A stretch of DNA of 64,000 bases from Temnothorax longispinosus (lineage: Eukaryota; Arthropoda; Insecta; Hymenoptera; Formicidae), in the NCBI RefSeq assembly GCF_030848805.1, contig NC_092359.1:15303102-15367101 (forward strand), in the 5' to 3' direction. Made by a program: the position numbers and the translations under genes. This document shows, one piece after another, positions 28,401 through 38,206 of this stretch (positions within the stretch are counted from its first letter, which is position 1; every line of letters starts with the position of its first letter). Below the pieces are notes generated by a model, which was not told the origin of the DNA, did not search any database, and worked only from the letters and a program-made list of their open reading frames with translations.

Positions 28401-31400
28401 TTTCTATCTGCGATCTCTCGTCGGGAGAAAGAAGAAGAGACGACACGACGCCGTTGCACATCGATTATGTTTTCCAACTCGTCCCCCGCGGGGAATCGTC
28501 GTTCACGCTTAAGCTATCGCGCGAAATGGGATCAAATTAGCCGCGGAAGCTCCGTAGATTGGAAGAAGGAGAATCCCCGCGTTTTTCTAGACAAACCGAT
28601 CGCGGAATTCCACCTGGATCTGAAATTCGCTAAGCATCCCCGACATCGCGCTGCTGTCTCTTCCTCGGCTCTAATCGACGACGTTCTTGCGGTCGGGAAA
28701 AAGGAGCAATCGTCTTCGCGGCATGCCTGAAAATCACTAGTTGGTATTTTAGCCACGAGTTCCCTGAGTAGTCCGAGGTCAGTTTAAGAAAAATGACAAG
28801 ACTTTTAATCTTTCGAGAAGATTGCAAAGGGTGCAAATTAGTAATGAGACTTTTGCTATCTTATTTAAGTTTGAATGCGATTTAATTTAAGAGAGTTTTA
28901 TTTTGTAGTATGATATTAAAAAATATATATAGTTATAGATATATAGATAATATTGCAAAACTGAGAAAGATGTCATTATGACTTATATCTTCGCTGAGAA
29001 AAAATTGATCAAAGAAAGCATAATTTAGAAAACTTGGAAGATATATATATATGATATGTATTATATACTTCATATACAAGATACTTCATATAAAAGTAAA
29101 TTTCTATCTCTACAAAGAAATAGAAAAACATTTCAATATTAAATTTCTCGTCTACATTTACTCTCGACTTTAAATTTAAGAGAGAATCAATTTTATATTA
29201 AGATTATATTTAAAAATAAATAACGTATCAGATATTAAAAATATTGCAAGTTTATTGTTTAATTCTTTCCCGAAGTTTCTTATATAAATGAAATCAAATA
29301 AAATGCAAGGTAAAATTATTTATTGACAAATTGATATTTAATATAGGTATACTATTCAATTTATAAATTAAGTTAGATTTGTTCAGTAATTTTTTATTAT
29401 TGAAATAATGTTTGACTTTGTGTCTTGTTCTTTATTTTCAAATTTGCGTTTAATTTTATATTCCTATTTTCGATTTGAATTAAAATTTGTCTAGAAATAT
29501 ATTTCGAGTTTTCTTGCTAAATCGATGCAATTTCTGCAATCTCAAGTAGAAAGTTACAAATCGTTCTAAAAGGGTAAATAAAAAAGAGCGATAAGCTTAA
29601 ATGTGATAAATTAGCTTCTTATAACATCTAACATGTTTGTATACCTTATTTTTATTCACGCGCAAATTGTTTTCTTTTGCGCCCGGAGTTAAATTGCCCC
29701 GCGATATAAAACCCCGCTGCTGATTGTCCCTTTTATCGGGGCGGATAGGGTATCGATTACCATGAAGGGTGAATTTACGGATCCGCCGCGCGCCAACAAC
29801 CAAGGGATCCAAACAATTACTTGTAGGAAGTAACACGCGGCCGTAAATTTCTCCGACTTCGCGATAGCACTTTAGTCGATTTATCTTTCCTTTAGCGATA
29901 GTCCGGAATATCGTCTATGATTGACGATTGGAATTCCTAGAATCTACCCACGTTTTACCCGGGAAATTTCGCTTCGAACCAAGAGACTTGATCCTCCGAG
30001 GTCATGATTTTCCGTCTTCCACTCAAGTTTCTACTCCGTCAATCTGCGACGTTTTTACAAAATTGTATCGGAAGCGACGTACATATATTGAGCGACAGTT
30101 CCAGTACACGCTGCTTTTACCAGATAAATTTCAATCTTTCTGTTATTGTTGTATCAGTGCACCCTCTTGTCACAGAAAGAAGAAAATAGAGTAGAATGGA
30201 AATATATAACTAATCTTTGGTCGAATTTTGCATTTAAAACGTCTATATTTTGGAAATTAAACGTTTTACATAAAATCTTAATGTATTAAGAGACTAATAT
30301 ATTTATTTAGAATTTAGGAGTTTTATTTAATTATTTAATAATGTTATTTCATAGCCTACTTATCGCGGTTCGATTACCTAACCCACATTATTTGCATGAG
30401 ATTTGCACATATTTTATGCTTAAATTACGCAAAGCTACATCGCGCATTAGCGACGGCGATAGAGCAAATAGAAGGAATTTCTTGTCGCTGTGACGGCAAA
30501 CTTCGATTTCAAGAATTTTCCACGGAAATCCGTCGTTTCGCTCAGGAAGTTGAACCGCCCGGATGGAATTTGTACGGCGCGAAGCGAAACGAAACGAAGT
30601 TATGGCTCGTCCTCGGATCCTAAATACCTGGCAATCCTTTCTAATTCCGTCCGAAAAGTTACCATATACCTCTTCCCTTTCTCACCGCGTGCCTTCGCTA
30701 AACTCGGGCGAAGTCGCAAAAATTTCATAAGAAATAATGAAAGCACGACGACACGGAGAAACGAAAGCTTCTACAAATATAATTAACCCCGCGACGGTAA
30801 CTTTATATGCACCGTGGGAACGAGTCTTCTGCCGTCGCGATTCGCCCTCGTATTTTCGCAGATTTAAAAGGTAGCTGCGGGTTATATCGCCGCACATTCA
30901 ACGCGAATCCATCTCCGCGGAAACTATTAATAATGGGTTTAGTAATCTCAATTCTTGCGAGCGTTATTAAAATACGCCAGATTTTCGTGGAAAAATACTG
31001 TTAACATGTACGTATCTCGAATTTATGAAAAACGATCTATTTCTCGTATGAGTATAACATGAAAAAGAATTGATATGATTATTTATTTATGGTATAATAA
31101 ACTGAAATATTTATTAATAATTATGTTAAAAAGAAAATTTATAATAGTTTACAAATTTTGTGAAATTGTGTAAAACAGATAATAAATTAAATGGAGGGTC
31201 AAGTTTTAGCCGGAAAACGTGAAAGCATTTAATTGTTAATATTTATAAAAATTATAAAATACGTGTATAGATTATATTATCTTATACAATATTATATATT
31301 TGTATGCAGACTGTATGTATATAATATTTACATGCATATATTGCATATTAATTATTACCCACGAGTTTAAATATTTAATAATGGGGAAAGGTGATAAAAA

Positions 31401-34400
31401 TTGTCAGTTATATGTTGATTGAATCTATATGATGTAAACGATCCCTTTTTTCTCTACAAATTCAATTGCTGATTCTTTATTAACCGGCATCGTGTCCTGT
31501 TCTCTTCACAGATGACGAGAGCGCCGTGGTGCAGGGCGTCGTTACACAGGACGGTCTCTTCGACGGCAGTGTCGTGACCAGATTCGAGGAGTACTATATC
31601 GAGCCGACGAGCAGGTATTTGAAATAAAAATGAAGACACGTCGCCGCCCTATCACAGCATAGCTTATCGCACCTCCGACGTCACCACCCCGCCACATCCA
31701 TTACCCTGTGCCAGTCATCAGCTGCATCAAAAGGGGTCTCTTCGTGATTCCTTCGATAGGTGAGTTCTATTTCTCTCGAATCGCTAAGCGACGATCGTCG
31801 ATGTAGATGAGGATGTAAACCATCCCTCAAATCATGATAACGAGTTTTGAGTTTAATTTTTTTTTTCTGCTTCCCGTATTTTTGACCAAATCCAGGTCGA
31901 TTGTTTTCAGTTTGACGATGACGTCAAAATAGTGTTCGCGAAGCTTTCTTAGTTTATAAAATATATTTAAGACTCGAATTATGATGATATGTGTATAATC
32001 TTTTTTTGTCGACAGGCGTGCGTTCATATTTAATTTAAAGTTGTCTTCTAGAATTACATATTTATAGCTTATTTTGCATAGAATTTTTTTAAATATTAGA
32101 TGGTTGGTTTTGATACGATTGTGTTAAGATGATTTCTCGCGTGTTTAAAGACTTTATATAATATTTTAATTTGATATATATTTTTTGATTAATTCAAGTA
32201 ATATATAAGCGACGTAATGGCTGCGCCCTTATTAAGACATTCTCCCAAGCACTTATATTTACTCGTATATATTTTCTACTTTATGAAAGTACATTCGCGG
32301 ACGAAGAAAATGATAAAAGAGCACATACTGTTAGCAAACGCGCTGTAATTTAGACACGTGTAAAGGAAACTCCCGCCGGCCGGGATTATCATATATTATG
32401 CGTTCCATGTCAGTCTTCATATGGCGGACTTTAAATGTAAATTTAAACTTCGCGATGTCTGTTCCTCCAGATATAGGTACAACAATTCTCAGGCATTCTA
32501 CGAGTCCCTGCTCGGCGAGCACGTTGCTCTCTACTCAAGGGAAAACAATGCGAGGGTGTTAACGTTGGAAACGAGTAATGACGTCGAGTACACGGACGCG
32601 TGAGTATTTTGCATTCCTAGTGAGAAAAAGCCCGAACCTTTTTCCTGCTTAACGCACGCAAATAAATCCATTTTATCGTACGTCACAGAACTTATTTTTC
32701 AAAGCGTGAGAAAGTTTGGACTAGATCGTACCGGTGTAAAATGTTTTACCTTCAAAGATCTATTTAAAGAGCACGAAGAACAAAAAAATTAAAAAAAATA
32801 ATAGGAGGAAAAGGACATATAGCAAATGTAATATAAAGAAACATTTATTGTAGACTCTATTTTTCTCAAAATGCAATTTGTTGTGATATGTACGTACGTT
32901 TCTCTTTTTTAAATGACTGATTTGATGAAGGAAGGAACAATAAACAATGCGGCAAGCGACGACGGTTTCAACTCTAACGTGAAATGTTTGTTGATTTTGT
33001 CTTCTGGGTCAATTCACGTGTCAATTGTTAGCGAAGTACTAGCAACGTGTGTGTCGACAAACGACAACAAGCGTCGCGAAAGTTGAAATAGAATTCGGAG
33101 GAACTAGGTGCTCGAGGTTGCGAGAGGAGAGTGCGGAGAGCGTTTTTCATCGCGCAATAAAAGCGACCTTATTTCTCGTCCCCGTCCGCAGCGCGAGCGG
33201 CAAAGATCGGATCGCGAGGCATCTGCACAAGCGCGCGACCGTAGATCCCGGAAAACTACCTGCATGCTCTACTTGCAAGCGGACCATCATTTTTTTCGCG
33301 CGATACGGCACGGAGGAAGCCTGTATCGAGGTGATGACGAGGCACGTGCAGAAAGTCAACTCCATCTACAAATACACAGGTGGGTGTTCTTCCTCGCGGC
33401 GATGATACCGCGTGCGCGCGCGCACGCACGCGGAACGCGCGGTGAAAGATGATCTACCCTAACAGTTTTCGCGGCGGGTCGGGAAAACGGACGATGGCAA
33501 AGGCCGAGGGGGAGAAAAAAGTCGAGGAAATTGAAAACTACTTGAGGAACGCGAAAAAACGTTGGGAGAATCTAATTTAAAATGACCAGGGAATATCGAA
33601 GTAAAATGAGAAAAAAAAGCGAAGACATTCAGAGACTTTTCGAGGAAAGCCGAGGAACTTTACGGGAATTATGAAAATTTTCTGGAATTTTACCCTTTCT
33701 GCCGCGGTTGATGATAATACGAGAAGGAATTCATAAAAAAGAAAAGAATTAATGAAAAATCATTCGTTCGATTTTTATTCGTTGATATTTAAATTTATAT
33801 CAATTTATGTTTTAATATTAAGCACAATTAAGCGTGATATTTATATGGAAAATACGATAAAAATAATAAATTTTCTTTGTACACAGCGTACGCGTGCATG
33901 CAAATTTTTTGTTTTTCGCGTTTACAATTTTGACATAAATAATGTGATAAAAGCGATGGAATTATAAACGAAACGGGAAATTGCAAAGACCGGAGCGAAA
34001 AAGCAAATAGTTAGTAAATAATTAGAGGATATAGAGCAAAACAGAGTTTTTGAACATTACTCATGTGAATAACCCAGTTTAATGTTACTCAAATTCTACG
34101 GTAATATTCAATTTAATTTGAGAAACACTTGTTGTAAAATATAAACTATGACAAATCTTAATTCTAGATGGAAAATGTAATTCTAAAAAAATATTGATTC
34201 TTGTAATCTTTTTTTTTTATAACGAAAAAATTAATTTTTTTAATGTTAAACAAATAGCATATAACACATTTTTTAAAGCTGTACGTGTATAATTTGAAAA
34301 TTAACACGAGATATGTTTTTGATGCTTTTCGCGAAAAGTGTGAAATGTTTAAAGTATTTTGATAAATGATTTGTTACTCTATATCGTTGTAAAACGTACA

Positions 34401-37400
34401 CCAGTCTGTTTATTCGTACATATGGTATTTTCATTACCGTACTGTGTTCCATTATGTATAACACACATTGTGTGAGTTCCATATTACACGCGAATTACTC
34501 TGCTTGGACCAGAGAACGGTAATCACATGGGAGTTGTCAACGTTAGGTGCAAGAAACAGAACTGGAATAATGTACGAGTTTAAGTGAATTATTCCGTTCC
34601 GAAAATATGCAATTTAAGAAACAACTAGCGTTTTGAACAGCGTCACGTCTGCTTTCAGATTTCAATCAAGACGGGCGGTCGGATAACATCAGCTTCATGA
34701 TCAAACGCATCAAAGTGCACAGCGAGGAAGCGTTGAGAGATTCTAATTATCGTTTCCCAGGCAATTACGGGGTGGAGAAATATTTAGAGCTCTTTTCAGG
34801 TAAGGACCTCGTTGTCGCTCTTTGTTAATAAGCCGCAATATGGCGTAATGTCAATACGTCAATATGCGAATGAGGACTAAACTGATAATACGTTGATGTT
34901 TGCCTTGTTATAGAGGAGGATTATGACGCATTCTGTCTGGCTTATATGTTCACGTATCGGGATTTCGAGATGGGAACTCTGGGTTTGGCATGGACAGGCG
35001 ATCTCAAGAATGCCGGCGGCGTGTGTGAAAAGAACGGGGTATGCGTGGGTGAAAAGTATTAATAGACTTTTGTAAAATAATGTCGATTATATATATATAT
35101 TTTTTATAAATTTACGAATAGTATGGAAGTAACTAAAATTTAATGAGAATTACACTAAAATATATTAAATTATAACTTAAATGTATTAAATTTTAGACTA
35201 AAAAAATCTACAATAATTTATCTATCCTTATGTGTACTGATCGACGTTACATTTGAAGCACGATCCTATTTATGGCGATCAGCTGATCCACTCCGACAAA
35301 AAAATTGATTTTTTATGATGTGATTTCTTTTCGCAACCGTTGAACTGGAAATCGTCGCGAATATGAAACTTAAGTTGAAAAAAAAAATATAAATAAAAAA
35401 TAATTGTCGAAATAACGTTGCAGCATTACCGCGGCAGCATGAAATCACTGAACACCGGTATAGTGACCCTATTAAATTACGGGAAGCACGTACCGCCTGC
35501 GGTCTCTCACGTTACTTTGGCTCACGAGATCGGCCACAACTTTGGCTCACCGGTACGTACATACTTCCGTTAGTCGCGTTCAAAACGGCGCGTTCTATAT
35601 TCCACGGCCTTTTTATACGATGTTGTCCAGTCAATAAACGAATGACGCTCACGTCATACATCTCATTGTTCTTTCGCGACCAGCACGATCCGGAACAATG
35701 TACACCGGGCGGCGAGGACGGCAACTTCATAATGTTCGCCCGTGCTACCAGCGGCGACAAACGCAACAACAACCGCTTCAGCCCGTGCAGCCTGAACGCC
35801 ATAAATCCCGTGCTCAACAGCAAGGCACGTTCGCCAAAGGGATGCTTCACCGGTGAGTTTTATGCCGTGGGAGCAACGGCGAACGCGATATATCGCGACG
35901 TCGCAACGAAACGAAATTGATCGCACCAGCTCCTATCTTCTCGTCCAATTATTCTATCCCCGTTTGGTCTAACCCTGACGGTACTCTGCATTGTTTATTG
36001 TAGAACCGCAAGTATCGCTGTGCGGTAACGGCGTGGTGGAGGAGGGCGAGCAGTGCGACTGCGGCTGGGAAGAAGATTGCAGAGACTCGTGCTGCTTTCC
36101 CCAGCGCCGTTATCCGCCGCCCACGGAGACCCCGTGCACGCTCACACCAGGCTCGAAGTGCAGTCCTAGTCAAGTATGTATGACGCTTGTAAAAAATGCG
36201 AGTTGGACTGTATTGTCGGGGGAATTTTAGGACGACTTTTCTTGCTCAAAATTTAACCCGGACCTTGTAGCCGCGCTTGTGCTTTTTCAATCTTGAATAT
36301 TAAATGTTAAGCGTTCAAACGTCCAAAATTTTCAAATGTCTGTTTATCCAGCTATGTATTTAAACGTTTATTTAGTTGTTTAAATATTCTAATAGCAGAA
36401 TACGTATATTATAAAAGTACTATCTTTAAAATGTGCTACATTTTAATCTATTTTTTATGAAGCCATTATATTTTTAATATTCGATAAAATTTCTGTTGCA
36501 CGATTAGGCGCATTTAACGCAATGAATAAATAATGTTTAATAACTTGCATACAGTATTTTATGCAAAAGATATTAAGATTCGCTGATGCACATTTATCGC
36601 TCGATGTTCGTTTATTTTGTCGAAAATATTAATTAATTTAAGCAATATTTTGTTAAATTTACTTGAGGCAATTTACTCACAGATATGCATAACGTAATTA
36701 CGCGGCGCATCGTGCGTATAACACGACGTAATTTTGACGGCTCTGTTTGCTTTCCTTTTCAGGGTCCGTGCTGTACTGGCGAATGTGAGTACCGTTTCGG
36801 AGAGAAGTGCAGAGATGACAACGGCTGCCGCGATGCGAGCTTCTGTCACGGTGATTCTCCGTATTGTCCGCCGTCCATTAACAAGCCTAATAAGACCATC
36901 TGTAATCGTGAACTGGTTTGCTTCATGGGGGTAGATATCAGTCCTATTAAAAACCGTACACGTGCTCTTATTAAATGAATAAATATGATCTGTCTCACGT
37001 GCGCGAAACTTGTGTTTCACAGGAGTGCACTGGCAGCATTTGCTTGGCATACGGATTGGAATCTTGCCAATGCATACCAGGCCCGAGCGATCCGCCGACG
37101 AAGGCTTGCGAGTTATGTTGTCGACTTCCCGGGGAAAATCAACCGTGCCTGTATGTTTATCTCGTATTAAATATTATTTCGTCGATCAATTTGCATAAAA
37201 AATTTGTTAAATTCAATTACTTTTCTTCGCAGATCGTCTTTCGACTGGAACTCCCCGCCATATGATATTCCCGACATGTTCTCGAAACCAGGAACTCCGT
37301 GTAACGATTATAATGGCTACTGTGATGTCTTTCAAAAATGTCGTGAGGTAAATGGAACTTGGTCACAGAAGATAGTGGAAGATAGTAGGTAACGGCGTTA

Positions 37401-38168
37401 ATTAAAATATTTTATTAGGTTGATCCAAGCGGTCCATTAGCAACTTTAAGGAAGCTCTTATTATCCGACGAGAGCCTCGCTACTTTCAGACGGTGGGTCG
37501 CTGAACATTGGTATGCAGCCGCTCTGATAGTTTTAATAGCGATATCGTTGCTGGTATGTATAAAAACATCACCTACATTTTCTCTTAAATTCATGTACTT
37601 GATTATATTTTAAAAATAAAAATTTAATTAATTTTTCTATTGTTTATTATTTTAATTTATTATTTTTAATTAATAACTAGTTTGATGAGATTGTTGCATT
37701 AAACAAGTCTATAGAACAAATATATTTTTGTTAAAATAAGCGCAAAAAACAATAATTTCATATAATTATATATGTTAAAAATGTTCAGAAACGACTAAGG
37801 AAAAGAGATAAATACAATGCTGAGAGTAAGTGTAGGGACACATGCATAGTAGGCTATCGAAATCTAATAATATTTGTTGTAAAATAATTGGAGATTAATT
37901 GCTTTTTACAAAAATTATTTGCTATTGCATTGTTGTACCTTTCCGAGTACCTTTCCCCCTGCGGTGCGTACATTTAATTAGATTACTGATTAAAGTATCA
38001 CGTAGAAGCAAAAATTCTTGTGGCTGCCGTATTCTAGATAACATAAACTTTAATTAAAGCTTTGAATAAAGTAGTGATTTGAATTTCTATTGTAAATTAC
38101 ATTATGTAATTACATATTGTAAATTATTTTTTATTAATAAAATATCGCCTAATAAATATGTAAAGAAA

Positions 38169-38206
<38 letters not shown>

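Larger units (their letters stand above)
6664..31511 (+). other. 24.8-kb intron of the ADAM10-like gene
   Basis: Runs from GTAAGT to TTCTCTTCACAG. No protein-coding gene is supportable inside it on either strand. It contains three inverted-repeat elements (10.4, 21.3 and 22.6 kb), microsatellites, a 22-bp perfect palindrome at 20385, and CpG-dense patches near 7.4-7.8, 9.25-9.66, 17.9-18.5, 24.0-24.6, 26.05-26.5, 28.3-28.7 and 30.4-30.9 kb. Those patches could be enhancers, alternative first exons or promoters. This is inferred from composition only. Confidence 0.75.

Noticed and set aside
31615..31620. GTATTT as donor of ADAM10-like exon 2
   Set aside because: The sequence beyond clearly continues the prodomain to a better donor (GTGAGT) at 31760 with matching phase.
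33204..33205. Alternative acceptor (GGCAAAG) for exon 4 that would fix the frame without an indel
   Set aside because: No pyrimidine tract and it loses the basic cleavage site at the right distance; the CCGTCCGCAG acceptor is far stronger.
33049..33405. Continuous 118-codon frame over the ADAM10-like exon 4
   Set aside because: It keeps the start and end of the exon but replaces the conserved TTCMLYLQADHHFF strand, and its upstream half is intron.
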